Below, one piece after another: positions 46,185 to 54,732 of a stretch of 64,000 bases of DNA. The notes under the pieces were generated by a model. It was not told the origin of the DNA, searched no databases, and saw only the letters and a list, made by a program, of their open reading frames with translations. Location: assembly GCF_003855255.1 (NCBI RefSeq), contig NZ_CP034072.1, positions 2,007,238 through 2,071,237 of the forward strand, given 5' to 3'. The DNA is from Mycolicibacterium nivoides. Lineage in GTDB: Bacteria > Actinomycetota > Actinomycetes > Mycobacteriales > Mycobacteriaceae. The translations under genes were made by a program, and so were the position numbers. Within the stretch, counting starts at the first letter, position 1. Every line of letters starts with the position of its first letter.

Positions 46185-46637
46185 CTAACCGGCGTAGTTC
46201 TCCGTGAGGGTGACATTGCCCTTGGGCACCCAGGTACCGTCGCCGCGGCGGAATCCGATCCGGGCGAGCTCCCCGGTATCGGTGTCGATGAAGCGGTAGC
46301 CGGTGCCGTGCGGCCGCGCCAAATGCTTGTGGCCCCATTGCCCCATCGCCGCCAGCACGGGCACCAGATCTCGGCCGGCATCGGTCAGAACATAGCGGCT
46401 ACGGGTGCGATCGCCCGGCTCCCGGTAGTCGACGGCCTCGAGGATGCCGGCCGCCACCAGTTCGGACAGGCGCGCGCTGAGCACATCGGAAGCCACCCCC
46501 AGGTGCTGGCGGAACTCGGAGAACCGCGACCGGCCCAGCAGCGCCTCCCGAATGATCAGGATGGCCCACCGCTGCCCCAATACCGACATGGTGCGGGCGA
46601 TCGGGCAGGCGTCGTCAGTCCACGGATCCGTGCGCAT
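46185..46637 (-). CDS. HxlR-family transcriptional regulator
   Basis: The 150-residue protein has the HxlR features: a conserved Cys near the start (DDACPIARTM, Cys11), the winged helix (RSRFSEFRQHLGVASDVLSARLSELVAAGIL, recognition part VASDVLSARLSEL) and the wing RTRSRYVLTDAGRDL. Many HxlR proteins sense aldehydes, quinones or other electrophiles through this Cys. The start is ATG 46637: TATGAT at 46644-46649 on the minus strand would then place the RNA start at or next to the ATG. It is divergent from an SDR-ADH-DUF302-ADH operon, the likely target. Confidence 0.88.
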   Translation of the reverse strand: MRTDPWTDDACPIARTMSVLGQRWAILIIREALLGRSRFSEFRQHLGVASDVLSARLSELVAAGILEAVDYREPGDRTRSRYVLTDAGRDLVPVLAAMGQWGHKHLARPHGTGYRFIDTDTGELARIGFRRGDGTWVPKGNVTLTENYAG

Positions 46638-46650
46638 CCTCACATCATAG

Positions 46651-46673
46651 CTGGGTTGGCAATCCAAACCCAG
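46651..46673. promoter_or_regulatory. candidate HxlR operator
   Basis: CTGGGTT (46651-46657) and AACCCAG (46667-46673) are perfect 7-base arms with a partly symmetric 9-base centre. The palindrome lies just upstream of the regulator's -10-like TATGAT and about 210 bases from the divergent operon start, so autoregulation is the safest inference. Confidence 0.55.
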
Positions 46674-46882
46674 CCTGATAACTTGGCGAAGGTGACAGTG
46701 AGACCGTCAGCAGAGTTGGCCGTCGCCACCAGACGCACGCCGCGTTCTCAACTAGCGGAGCGGAAACCCCTGGCGAGGGCCGGGCGGGCATCACAGCGCC
46801 CGTGGGTGGCCGATAGTCGGTCTCGTGATCGCATCTCAATTCGTACGTGCTCGGATGAGCCACGGAATCAAAGGAGATCGAC

Positions 46883-47566
46883 ATGACAGCAACGGCAACC
46901 CCGGTCGAAGGTGCGACGGCACTGGTGACCGGCGGGCAGCAGGGCCTGGGCAAAGCTATCGTCGACGCGTTGCTGGAAGCCGGTGCGGCCAAGGTGTACT
47001 CCACCAGTCGCCGCCCCGGAACCGCGACTGACCCCCGAATCGCGGTGGTGGAAGCCGATGTCACCGATGGAGATTCGGTGCGACGGCTGGTCGAGATCGC
47101 CGGTGACGCCACCATTGTGGTGAACAACGCCGGAGTGCTCGGCGGCCAGTCGTTGCTACACGACGACGTTGAAGATATCCGTGCGGTGCTCGAGACCAAC
47201 CTGTTCGGCGCGCTGCGCGTCACTCAGGCTTTCGCACCCAAACTGGCCGGCCGCAGCGGCACCATCGTCAACATCGCGTCCGTACTGTCATGGCTGCCCG
47301 GCTTTGGCTCCTACGGAGTGTCGAAGGCCGCCCTGTGGTCGGCGACCAACTCGCTGCGCCTGGAACTGCGCGAACAAGGCACCAACGTGATCGGGGCGTA
47401 CCTCGGCTACACCGACACTTCCATGATCGCCGACCTCGACGTACCCAAGAACGACCCCGCTGACGTCGCACGCCAGATCGTCGACGGAATCATCTCCGGT
47501 GCGCCCGAAGTACTCGCCGACGACCTCACCCGTCAGGTGCACGCACCCTTGTTCGCGGCCTCGTAG
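46883..47566 (+). CDS. classical short-chain dehydrogenase/reductase
   Basis: The 227-residue protein has the SDR cofactor motif TGGQQGLG (residues 16-23), NNAG, the catalytic Ser in NIASVLSW and YGVSK. It is at the short end for the family, with a C-terminal half lacking a long lid. NADP(H) is likely, as STSRRP follows strand 2. It begins a tightly packed operon with two alcohol dehydrogenases and a DUF302 protein. AAAGGAGATCGAC precedes the ATG. Confidence 0.85.
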   Translation: MTATATPVEGATALVTGGQQGLGKAIVDALLEAGAAKVYSTSRRPGTATDPRIAVVEADVTDGDSVRRLVEIAGDATIVVNNAGVLGGQSLLHDDVEDIRAVLETNLFGALRVTQAFAPKLAGRSGTIVNIASVLSWLPGFGSYGVSKAALWSATNSLRLELREQGTNVIGAYLGYTDTSMIADLDVPKNDPADVARQIVDGIISGAPEVLADDLTRQVHAPLFAAS

Positions 47567-47578
47567 GAGAACTCCGTC

Positions 47579-48598
47579 ATGTCGACGTATCGGGCCTATC
47601 AAGTGACGGGCCAACGCAATTTCGAGCTGGTCGAACGCCAGCTGGTCCCGCCCGAGCCCGGCCAGGTGCGGATCCGGACGCTCACCTGCGGCGTGTGCCA
47701 CAGTGACGTCCTCGCGGTTGAGGGCCAACGACCCGATCCGCAGCAGCCCATCGTCCCTGGCCATGAGATCGTCGGGATCATCGATGCGGTTGGTGACGGG
47801 GTGGGCAACTGGGCTGTGGGCGACCGAGTCGGATTGGGATTCCTCGGCGGACAGTGCAATTCGTGCGACTTCTGTCGGCGCGGCGACTTCGTCAACTGCA
47901 CCGATCAACCGCTGCCGGGCACCAGCACGGACGGCGGATACGCGGAGATCGTCTACGCCCGCGCCACCGGACTGGTACGCGTCCCCGACGGACTCGATGC
48001 CTCGGTGGCTGCCCCCCTGCTCTGCGCGGGTGTCACGGTGTTCAATGCGCTTCGCGGGACCTCAGCCCAGCCTGATGCGCTGGTCGCGGTGCAGGGCCTG
48101 GGCGGCCTGGGCCACCTGGGTGTGCAATACGCCAAGAAGCTCGGGTACCGGGTTGCAGCGATCGCACGCGGATCGGAAAAGGCCGCACTGGCAACCACTC
48201 TCGGTGCCGACCACTATATCGACAGTGCGGCTGATGATCCAGGTGCAGCGCTGACCGCCCTGGGGGGTGCGACCGCCATCGTCGCGACCGCGGCCAGCGG
48301 CGCCTCCATGAGTCCGCTCGTGGCCGGTCTGCGTCCGCGTGGTCAACTGGTCGTCGTCGGTGCCGCCCCGGATCCCATCGAGGTCAACACCGCTGACTTG
48401 ATCTTCGGCGGGCGCAGCATCGTCGGCAGCCTGACCGGCTCGGCGGCCGACAACGAGGACAATCTCGCTTTCAGCATGGACAACGGCATCGCCCCGATGG
48501 TCGAAGCGATGCCGTTCGAGGATGCACCGAAGGCCTTTGACCACATGATGTCCGGTCACGCGCGGTTCCGGGTGGTCCTGGAGATCGGAGCCCGATGA
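47579..48598 (+). CDS. zinc-dependent alcohol dehydrogenase
   Basis: The 339-residue MDR protein has the catalytic zinc site (GVCHSD with Cys40, GHE with His62 and Glu63) and the four structural-zinc Cys (93, 96, 99, 107), and an NAD(P) fold with GLGGLGHLGVQYA. It is close to AdhP-type enzymes oxidising primary alcohols or reducing aldehydes. Its position 12 bases behind the SDR gene and its stop overlapping the DUF302 gene (ATGA) imply a common job, perhaps handling of reactive aldehydes. Confidence 0.88.
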   Translation: MSTYRAYQVTGQRNFELVERQLVPPEPGQVRIRTLTCGVCHSDVLAVEGQRPDPQQPIVPGHEIVGIIDAVGDGVGNWAVGDRVGLGFLGGQCNSCDFCRRGDFVNCTDQPLPGTSTDGGYAEIVYARATGLVRVPDGLDASVAAPLLCAGVTVFNALRGTSAQPDALVAVQGLGGLGHLGVQYAKKLGYRVAAIARGSEKAALATTLGADHYIDSAADDPGAALTALGGATAIVATAASGASMSPLVAGLRPRGQLVVVGAAPDPIEVNTADLIFGGRSIVGSLTGSAADNEDNLAFSMDNGIAPMVEAMPFEDAPKAFDHMMSGHARFRVVLEIGAR

Positions 48599-49104
48599 GT
48601 ACCACCGTCGAGCATCCGAACCGGCGGCTGTTGATCAGCCTGCCCGACGACTACGAGCAAGCCCGTACCCGGTACGAAGCTCTCGTTCCCGCAGTCGACA
48701 TGGCGGCCTTCGCGGCGACATCGACCTGGGACGAAGTGTTGGCCGAGGCGAAAGCTCAGGCCCCTCACGGGTTCCTGCGCTACTTCCGCATCGACATCGC
48801 CCCGACGATGCTCGGATCGGCGGCAACCTGGCCTGCCACCCAATACCTGATGGGCAATCACACGATCGCCGAACGCATGTATCGCCACGATCCCGGCATC
48901 ATGCTGCACGCACCGCTGCGCACCCTGCTCTACGAAAGCCCCGACGGCACCGTGTTCGCCGTCGATCAGCCCAGCCTGCTGTTCGCCAGCTATGACAAAC
49001 CCGAAATCGCATCCGTCGGAATGGAACTCGACGCGCTGTTGGCAACACTGATCGGCCTGCTGGGCGGCGACATCCCCGAGGAACTGCAAGGACACCAGGC
49101 ATGA
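48595..49104 (+). CDS. DUF302-domain protein
   Basis: The 169-residue protein matches the DUF302 (TT1751-like) fold: YLMGNHTIAERMYRHDPGIM, then APLRTLLYESPDGTVFAVDQP and the strand SLLFASYDKPEIASVG, ending with a helix of the ELD..L type. DUF302 proteins bind unknown ligands and often sit with redox genes. It is translationally coupled at both ends (ATGA overlaps with both alcohol dehydrogenase genes). Confidence 0.8.
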   Translation: MSTTVEHPNRRLLISLPDDYEQARTRYEALVPAVDMAAFAATSTWDEVLAEAKAQAPHGFLRYFRIDIAPTMLGSAATWPATQYLMGNHTIAERMYRHDPGIMLHAPLRTLLYESPDGTVFAVDQPSLLFASYDKPEIASVGMELDALLATLIGLLGGDIPEELQGHQA

Positions 49105-50099
49105 CGACCATGTCCGCGATCGGCTCGTTCAACGCTCTGCCGGTCGATGACCCGCAGGCGTTGCAGGACATCACCGCCGACGTTCCCGAGCTACGTCCGC
49201 ACGATGTGCTGGTGCGGGTTTTGGCGGTCTCGGTCAACCCCGTCGACATCAAACGCCGTGCCGGACTTTCGGCTTCGGCTACCCCGACCATCCTCGGCTA
49301 CGACGCAGCCGGTGTCGTCGAGGCAGTCGGCCCGGAGGTGGCCACTCTCGCCGTCGGCGACGAGGTCTGGTATGCCGGCGATATCAGCCGGCCCGGCACC
49401 AACGCTGAATTCCACGCCGTCGACGAGCGCATCGCCGCCCGCAAGCCGCAGTCGCTGTCGTTCGCGGACGCCGCAGCGCTACCGCTGACCACCATCACGG
49501 CGTGGGAGACACTGTTCGAGCGTTTCGCCTTGACCGCCGGCTCGACCGGTGACCTGCTGGTGCTCGGCGCAGCCGGCGGCGTCGGGTCCATCATGATCCA
49601 ACTGGCGAAAACACTCACCAAGACCCGCGTCATCGCGACCGCGAGCCGCGAACCCTCCCGCACCTGGGCGACCAATCTGGGTGCCGACGTGGTCATCAAC
49701 CACCACAATCTGCGTGACGAGGCACTCGCGACCGCACCGGACGGAATCGACTACCTGTTCTCCCCCCACTCGGCGGGCAACGTCGACACCTACGCCGAAA
49801 TCATGCGGCCATTCGGCCACATCACCGCAATCGACGAGCCACCGGGGCTGGACCTGGTCGCCCTGAAAGAGAAGAGCATCGCCTGGCACTGGGAACTGAT
49901 GTTCACCCGGTCGTTGTTCGGCTTCGACATGAGCTACCAGCAGGAGTTGCTCACGCGCACAGCACAGCTGGTGGACGACGGGAAGCTGCGCAGCACCGTC
50001 ACCAAGACCATCGCCAGTTTCGACGCCGAGGGGCTACGGCAGGCCCACCGCGATGTGGAGTCGGGCCGCATGGTGGGGAAGGTTGTCGTCACCCGTTAG
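49101..50099 (+). CDS. zinc-type alcohol dehydrogenase-like / quinone oxidoreductase-family protein
   Basis: The 332-residue protein belongs to the MDR superfamily without the zinc-ligand Cys set. It has VSVNPVDIKRRAG and GYDAAGVVEAVG (quinone-oxidoreductase pattern) and the cofactor loop LVLGAAGGVGSIMIQLAK. This corresponds to the TIGR02817-type family. It would reduce quinones or conjugated carbonyls with NADPH. It ends the HxlR-linked operon; a strong hairpin follows. Confidence 0.85.
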   Translation: MTTMSAIGSFNALPVDDPQALQDITADVPELRPHDVLVRVLAVSVNPVDIKRRAGLSASATPTILGYDAAGVVEAVGPEVATLAVGDEVWYAGDISRPGTNAEFHAVDERIAARKPQSLSFADAAALPLTTITAWETLFERFALTAGSTGDLLVLGAAGGVGSIMIQLAKTLTKTRVIATASREPSRTWATNLGADVVINHHNLRDEALATAPDGIDYLFSPHSAGNVDTYAEIMRPFGHITAIDEPPGLDLVALKEKSIAWHWELMFTRSLFGFDMSYQQELLTRTAQLVDDGKLRSTVTKTIASFDAEGLRQAHRDVESGRMVGKVVVTR

Positions 50100-50105
50100 C
50101 AGCGC

Positions 50106-50161
50106 GAGCAGACGCGAAGGTGCCCAAAACCGATGGTTTAGGGGCACATTCGCGTCTGCTC
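50106..50161. repeat. intergenic hairpin repeat, copy 2
   Basis: The left arm (50106-50125) GAGCAGACGCGAAGGTGCCC and the right arm (50142-50161) GGGCACATTCGCGTCTGCTC pair with one mismatch around a 16-base loop. The arms share the GAGCA...GACGYGAA...TGTSCCC pattern of the hairpin at 46121-46171. It lies between convergent adh and glyS genes. Confidence 0.7.
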
Positions 50162-50173
50162 AGCGGGAAAGGG

Positions 50174-51559
50174 TCAAGCCCCCTTGAGCCGTACGGCCAG
50201 GTAATCCGACACCTTGTCCAGCGCGATGCGCTCCTGGGTCATGGCGTCGCGCTCACGGATGGTGACCGCGTTGTCCTCCAGGGTGTCGAAATCGACTGTC
50301 ACGCAATACGGCGTGCCGATCTCGTCCTGGCGACGGTAGCGCCGGCCGATCGCGCCGGCGTCATCGAACTCGACGTTCCAGTACTTCCGGAGCTCGGCGG
50401 CCAGATCTCGGGCCTTGGGCGACAGGTCGGCGTTGCGCGACAACGGCAGCACCGCGGCCTTGACCGGGGCCAGCCGCGGGTCGAGCTTGAGTACGGTGCG
50501 CTTGTCCACGCCGCCCTTGGCGTTGGGAGCCTCGTCCTCGGTGTAGGAGTCGACCAGGAACGCCATCAGCGAGCGGGTCAGGCCGGCCGCCGGCTCGATC
50601 ACGTAGGGCACGTAGCGGGTGTCGGTGCCCTGGTCGTAGAACGACAGGTCGGCACCGGAATGCTTTGAGTGCGTGGACAAGTCGAAGTTCGTGCGGTTGG
50701 CGATGCCCTCCAGCTCACCCCACGGGTTGCCGGCGAAACCGAACTTGTACTCGATGTCGACCGTGCCGTCGGAATAGTGCGACAACTTCTCCTTGGGGTG
50801 GTCGTAGAGGCGCAGGTTGTCCCGGTTGATGCCGAGGTCGACGTACCACTGCAGCCGGGTCTCGATCCAGTACTTGTGCCACTCACCCGCCGTCGAGGGC
50901 TCGACGAAGAATTCCATCTCCATCTGCTCGAACTCGCGGGTGCGGAAGATGAAGTTGCCCGGCGTGATCTCGTTGCGGAAGCTCTTGCCGATCTGGCCGA
51001 TGCCGAACGGCGGCTTCTTGCGCGCGGTGGTGACCACGTTCGCGAAGTTCACGAAGATGCCCTGGGCCGTCTCCGGACGCAGGTAGTGCAGCCCCTCCTC
51101 GGACTCGATCGGGCCGAGGTAGGTCTTGAGCATCATGTTGAAGTCGCGCGGCTCGGTCCACTGACCCTTGGTGCCGCAGTCAGGGCAGACGATCTCGTCC
51201 ATCGGCACCGAATCCGGGTCCTCGAGACCCTTCTTCAACGCGTACGCCTCCTGCATGTGGTCCTGCCGGTGCCGCTTGTGGCAGTTCAGGCACTCCACCA
51301 GCGGGTCGTTGAAGACGTCGACGTGGCCGGAGGCCACCCACACCTGGCGCGGCAGAATGATCGCGCTGTCCAGGCCGACGACGTCGTCGCGTCCGGTGAC
51401 CATGGACTTCCACCACTGGCGCTTGATGTTCTCCTTGAGCTCGACACCGAGCGGGCCGTAATCCCACGCGGACTTGGTGCCGCCGTAGATCTCACCGGAC
51501 TGGAAGACCAGGCCACGGCGTTTCGCCAGGTTCGCAACGGTATCGATGATGGATGCCAC
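50174..51559 (-). CDS. glyS: glycine--tRNA ligase
   Basis: The 461-residue protein is a eukaryote/archaea-type single-chain class II glycyl-tRNA synthetase. The N-terminus ([26 protein letters not shown] in pieces such as SGEIYGG and WDYGPLG), two CxxC pairs ([16 protein letters not shown]) of the insertion, motif 2 ([21 protein letters not shown], core FRNEITPG) and motif 3 ([10 protein letters not shown]) are present, then an anticodon-binding domain. It is essential. The start is GTG. It is divergent from smtB-zur across 97 bases. Confidence 0.96.
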   Translation of the reverse strand: MASIIDTVANLAKRRGLVFQSGEIYGGTKSAWDYGPLGVELKENIKRQWWKSMVTGRDDVVGLDSAIILPRQVWVASGHVDVFNDPLVECLNCHKRHRQDHMQEAYALKKGLEDPDSVPMDEIVCPDCGTKGQWTEPRDFNMMLKTYLGPIESEEGLHYLRPETAQGIFVNFANVVTTARKKPPFGIGQIGKSFRNEITPGNFIFRTREFEQMEMEFFVEPSTAGEWHKYWIETRLQWYVDLGINRDNLRLYDHPKEKLSHYSDGTVDIEYKFGFAGNPWGELEGIANRTNFDLSTHSKHSGADLSFYDQGTDTRYVPYVIEPAAGLTRSLMAFLVDSYTEDEAPNAKGGVDKRTVLKLDPRLAPVKAAVLPLSRNADLSPKARDLAAELRKYWNVEFDDAGAIGRRYRRQDEIGTPYCVTVDFDTLEDNAVTIRERDAMTQERIALDKVSDYLAVRLKGA

Positions 51560-51620
51560 GGTGCATCAGCGTAGCGACCAGCGTGCCGCCAGCGATAATC
51601 CGCCGCGACCGCGGGAGCGT

Positions 51621-51648
51621 TTGACATGCGATATCGCGCATGTATTCT
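51621..51648 (+). promoter_or_regulatory. smtB-zur promoter, likely leaderless
   Basis: A consensus -35 TTGACA (51621-51626) and a -10 TATTCT (51643-51648) are 16 bases apart. The -10 ends eight bases before the smtB ATG, so RNA would start on or beside the A of ATG, giving a leaderless message; no Shine-Dalgarno is present. Confidence 0.7.
51624..51643. promoter_or_regulatory. candidate SmtB operator
   Basis: ACATGCG and CGCATGT are perfect 7-base arms around ATATCG. The palindrome fills the space between the -35 and -10 of the smtB promoter, so SmtB bound here would block RNA polymerase. This is the expected place for an ArsR/SmtB autorepressor site, with release on Zn2+ binding. Confidence 0.65.
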
Positions 51649-51656
51649 GACCCGTA

Positions 51657-52025
51657 ATGGAAACGATTTCCAATATCACGGTAAATCAACACGACGACGC
51701 TCGCGAGCACAAAGCCGCCCCGGCATCGGAGATGCCGTCGCGTGAGGTCCTCGACACCGCAGGCGAGCTGCTGCGTGCGCTGGCCGCGCCACTGCGGATC
51801 GCCATCGTCCTGCAGCTGCAACAGTCCCAGCGCTGCGTCCACGAATTGGTCGACGCACTCGCCGTGCCGCAGCCGCTGGTGAGCCAGCACCTGCGGATTC
51901 TCAAACAGGCCGGGGTGGTGGCCAGCGAACGCGCGGGACGTGAGGTCCTTTATCGCCTCGTCGACCATCACCTGGCCCACATCGTCGCCGACGCGGTCGC
52001 GCACGCCAGCGAGGAACAGCGGTGA
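51657..52025 (+). CDS. smtB: zinc-sensing ArsR-family repressor SmtB
   Basis: The 122-residue protein has an ArsR-type winged helix (CVHELVDALAVPQPLVSQHL) and the alpha5 zinc site D-x-H-x10-H-x2-E complete as Asp103, His105, His116 and Glu119. It dissociates from DNA when Zn2+ binds. Its gene overlaps zur (ATGA-like GTGA) in the mycobacterial arrangement Rv2358-Rv2359, where SmtB represses zur at low zinc. The Cys60 alpha3 site Cys is present but isolated. The start codon coincides with a probable leaderless RNA start. Confidence 0.93.
   Translation: METISNITVNQHDDAREHKAAPASEMPSREVLDTAGELLRALAAPLRIAIVLQLQQSQRCVHELVDALAVPQPLVSQHLRILKQAGVVASERAGREVLYRLVDHHLAHIVADAVAHASEEQR
51658..51672. promoter_or_regulatory. 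Zur-box-like palindrome over the smtB start codon
   Basis: TGGAAACGATTTCCA has perfect 6-base arms (TGGAAA/TTTCCA) and begins at the second base of the smtB ATG. Actinobacterial Zur boxes have the core TGAAAATSATTTTCA, from which this differs symmetrically in each arm. It may let Zur regulate its own operon. Because it also encodes residues 1-5, chance is possible. Confidence 0.35.
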
Positions 52026-52420
52026 CGGGGGCGGTCCGGTCCACCAGGCAGCGCGCGGCCATCGCCGACCTGCTCAACGAAACCGAGGGATTCCGCTCAG
52101 CTCAGGAGCTGCACGACGAGCTACGCCGCCGCGGCCAGGGCATCGGCCTGACCACGGTGTACCGCACCCTGCAGGCCATGGCCACCACCGGCAGCGTCGA
52201 CACGTTGCGCACCGACACGGGCGAGTCGGTCTACCGGCGTTGCTCGGACGACCATCACCACCACCTGGTGTGCCGGGCGTGCGGCGCGACCGTCGAGATT
52301 TCCGGTGGCCAGGTCGAAGCCTGGGCCGCTGACGTGGCCCGCGAGCACGGTTTTTCCGACGTCAGCCACACCATCGAGATCTTCGGGATGTGCCGCGGCT
52401 GCGGCGACGGGGTCCAGTAG
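52022..52420 (+). CDS. zur: zinc uptake regulator Zur (FurB)
   Basis: The 132-residue Fur-family protein has a winged helix (RSAQELHDELRRRGQGIGLTTVYRTLQAM, recognition GLTTVYRTL), the regulatory motif DDHHHHLVC (His78-81), and two CxxC pairs (Cys84/Cys87 and Cys124/Cys127) for structural zinc. With zinc it represses uptake and zinc-free ribosomal protein genes. Its GTG overlaps the smtB stop (GTGA), so SmtB and Zur form one zinc switch. It is M. tuberculosis FurB (Rv2359). Confidence 0.94.
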   Translation: MTGAVRSTRQRAAIADLLNETEGFRSAQELHDELRRRGQGIGLTTVYRTLQAMATTGSVDTLRTDTGESVYRRCSDDHHHHLVCRACGATVEISGGQVEAWAADVAREHGFSDVSHTIEIFGMCRGCGDGVQ

Positions 52421-52438
52421 GCAGGGCGGACTCGACGC

Positions 52439-52798
52439 TCAACCCGACAGGACGCGGTAACCCAGCGTGTAACCGATGCTCCCGGGCACCCCGTTGACGG
52501 GGATATCGAGGAACTTCTCGTTGGGTTTGTTGATGTCGACGGCCTCGATGATCTGATCGCCGAGTGCTTGGTTGGCCGGCCCGGTGAGGCCGATGTGGAT
52601 CTGCGTATCGCTGGTGAATCCCACGAACATCTGGTTGTCGAACTCGAAGAGGTTTCGCTCGAGTTCGCCGTTCGGCTCCAGCTGCACGGTGGTTCGCAGG
52701 AAACGGTCGCCGTTGGGGAGGAACACCACGAAGTTCACCTGCTTGGGAAATTGCAACGGCCCGGTCAGGTCCATCAGCTTGAGAAGCGGAAACGCCAT
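52439..52798 (-). CDS. protein of unknown function
   Basis: The 119-residue product (MAFPLLKLMDLTGPLQFPKQ) is beta-rich with no signal or helix; strands NFVVFLPNGDRFLRTTV and NQMFVGFTSDTQIHIGL suggest a small soluble domain ending in GSIGYTLGYRVLSG. I recognise no family. The start at 52798 is preferred over an upstream Met at 52819 because GGGGG lies seven bases before it. It sits between the zur end and the Nudix gene; zur and it are convergent. Confidence 0.6.
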   Translation of the reverse strand: MAFPLLKLMDLTGPLQFPKQVNFVVFLPNGDRFLRTTVQLEPNGELERNLFEFDNQMFVGFTSDTQIHIGLTGPANQALGDQIIEAVDINKPNEKFLDIPVNGVPGSIGYTLGYRVLSG

Positions 52799-52956
52799 TT
52801 CAAAACCCCCTGTTGGCATTGAGTAGATGCGTCACCGATCCTTCAGCCCTCAGAACGTCCACGGCGTGCGTAGTCGACTACCTGACTTTGCACCGGCGGG
52901 TGCTGAGAACGAAAGCGCCCGCCCTACAGGGGTTCTCCGACTTGAACGCGACGGAT

Positions 52957-53394
52957 TCAGACCCGGTCGCGCGCCAGGGCCAGCACGGTGTCACGGGTCA
53001 GCGGGGCGAGCTCGATGTCCCCGGGCGCATTGAGGTCGATCCAGGTCATCTCGGCGATCTCGGCCTGCGGCTGCGGCTCGCCGTCCAGGCTCACCAGGTA
53101 GAGCCACGCATCGACGCAGTGGCCGGGTTCATTGGCTGCCGGCGCACTGTGGCGGCCGAGCTCTTCGGCTTCGGGCAGCGCGAATCCGACCCCGAGTTCC
53201 TCGCGGACCTCCCGGGCCAGGGCCTCGATCGGCTTCTCCCCCGGTTCGATCTTCCCGCCCGGCTGCATGAATGCCGTCGTGCCGCCCTTGCGGACCACCA
53301 GCAGCCGCTCACGCTCGTCGAGCACCACTGCGGCGACGATGCGGATGACGCGGTCACCTCGGCTCCTCGCGCGAGCGTTCGTCGGCGGAGTCAC
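52957..53394 (-). CDS. Nudix hydrolase
   Basis: The 145-residue protein holds a complete Nudix box from Gly46 to Gly68 (GGKIEPG, then REVREELG) that binds Mg2+ and cuts nucleoside-diphosphate compounds. A KGGTTAFMQP segment precedes it. It may clean the nucleotide pool (MutT-like) or act on other NDP-X; the sequence does not settle which. Its start overlaps the Rv2360c-like stop, making it the last gene of the uppS-side operon. Confidence 0.9.
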   Translation of the reverse strand: MTPPTNARARSRGDRVIRIVAAVVLDERERLLVVRKGGTTAFMQPGGKIEPGEKPIEALAREVREELGVGFALPEAEELGRHSAPAANEPGHCVDAWLYLVSLDGEPQPQAEIAEMTWIDLNAPGDIELAPLTRDTVLALARDRV

Positions 53395-53837
53395 GACATC
53401 AGGTCCCGGCGGACATCGGCGCCGGTGGCCAGAACCATGAGAATCAGCGTGCGCAGCGCGTCGTCGGTGAGCCCGGCCGCCGGGAAGTTGTAGCGCAGCA
53501 TCACGTCGGCGACCTTCTTGGCCGGCCGCTTGCGCGCAGCGCCCTTGGGTGTCGCGCCGTTGGTCGGTGTCTCGACCAATTTCTCCACCAACACCACCGT
53601 GCCCAGCATGGTCTTGCTGGCATGGTCGGACACCCGTTCGCGAATCTTGTTGTTCAGGGGCAGATCCCAGGCCAGCGGCTGGGTCAGCGAGACCATCTCC
53701 AGGTCCTCGGCGATGGCCACCACCCGCACCGAGGCCACCGAACCGTCGACGGTCACCGTCAACGCGCCGTCCTCTTCCTCGACGACGGACATCACCTCGC
53801 CGAGCGCCGAGGACAGCCGCTGCAGGAGGCCGGGCAT
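53391..53837 (-). CDS. conserved protein, Rv2360c-like
   Basis: The 148-residue protein (MPGLLQRLSSALGEVMSVVE) has a short N-terminal alpha/beta domain with strand DGSVASVRVVAIAEDLEMVSL and a Lys/Arg/Pro-rich linker GAARKRPAKKV before a C-terminal helical part. Size, order and context match M. tuberculosis Rv2360c, of unknown function. ATG 53837 lies just past the uppS stop and has AGGG upstream; a TTG at 53852 would overlap uppS. Confidence 0.75.
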   Translation of the reverse strand: MPGLLQRLSSALGEVMSVVEEEDGALTVTVDGSVASVRVVAIAEDLEMVSLTQPLAWDLPLNNKIRERVSDHASKTMLGTVVLVEKLVETPTNGATPKGAARKRPAKKVADVMLRYNFPAAGLTDDALRTLILMVLATGADVRRDLMS

Positions 53838-53838
53838 G

Positions 53839-54732
53839 TCAGGCCCTGCCAAATCGACGGTTGCGGTTCACGTACTCCTCGCACGCCGCCCACAGGTCGC
53901 GCCGGTCGTAATCCGGCCACAGCTTGTCCTGGAACACGAACTCGGCGTAGGCCGACTGCCACAGCAGGAAGTTGCTGGCCCGCTGCTCCCCCGACGTCCG
54001 GATGAACAGGTCCACATCGGGGATGTCGGGACGGTGCAGATGTTTGGCGAAGGACGCCTCGCTGATCCGGCCCGGGTTGATCTTGCCCTCGGCGGCTTCG
54101 GCGGCCAGCGCCTGTGCGGCCTCGACGATCTCGGTGCGCCCGCCGTAGTTCACGCAGTAGTTGACCGTGATGACGTCGTTGCCGACCGTCATCTCCTCGG
54201 CGATGTCGAACTCCTTGATGACGCTGCGCCACATCCTGGGCCGCGACCCGACCCAGCGCATGTTCACGCCCATGGCGTTCAGGTTCTCCCGGCGGCGGCG
54301 CACCACCTCCCGGTTGAAGCCCATCAGGAACCGGACCTCTTCGGTGCTGCGCTTCCAGTTCTCGGTGGAGAACGCGTAGACGCTGAGGTGTTTGATGCCC
54401 AGTTCGATGGCGCCGCAGGTGATGTCGATCAGCACCGCCTCGCCCATCTTGTGTCCCTCGGTGCGGCCCAGACCACGCTGGGTGGCCCAGCGACCGTTGC
54501 CGTCCATCACGACGGCGACGTGATTGGGCACCTGGTCGGCTGGGATCCGGGGCGCGACCGCCTTGGACGTGTGCTGGGGCGGGCGGGCGAAGCGGCCGTT
54601 GGTGCCGGCCGGAATCTCCGGGAAGACGACGGGCCAGGTCGAGGTGTCCGGGAAGACCGGATAGTCCTCAGGCGCCGGGGGCAGCTGTGGGTAGGTCGAC
54701 TTGCCCCGCTTCCCGTCCTTCGTCAATGCCAT
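53839..54732 (-). CDS. uppS: decaprenyl diphosphate synthase
   Basis: The 297-residue protein is a cis-prenyltransferase: [17 protein letters not shown] includes the catalytic Asp77 and the FPP site (residues 71-87). [21 protein letters not shown] and [24 protein letters not shown] segments follow (cores [10 protein letters not shown]). It makes the decaprenyl phosphate carrier for peptidoglycan, arabinogalactan and LAM. It matches M. tuberculosis Rv2361c, which has the same N-terminal extension of about 70 residues. Its start is inside the recO 3' end (65-base overlap). Confidence 0.94.
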   Translation of the reverse strand: MALTKDGKRGKSTYPQLPPAPEDYPVFPDTSTWPVVFPEIPAGTNGRFARPPQHTSKAVAPRIPADQVPNHVAVVMDGNGRWATQRGLGRTEGHKMGEAVLIDITCGAIELGIKHLSVYAFSTENWKRSTEEVRFLMGFNREVVRRRRENLNAMGVNMRWVGSRPRMWRSVIKEFDIAEEMTVGNDVITVNYCVNYGGRTEIVEAAQALAAEAAEGKINPGRISEASFAKHLHRPDIPDVDLFIRTSGEQRASNFLLWQSAYAEFVFQDKLWPDYDRRDLWAACEEYVNRNRRFGRA

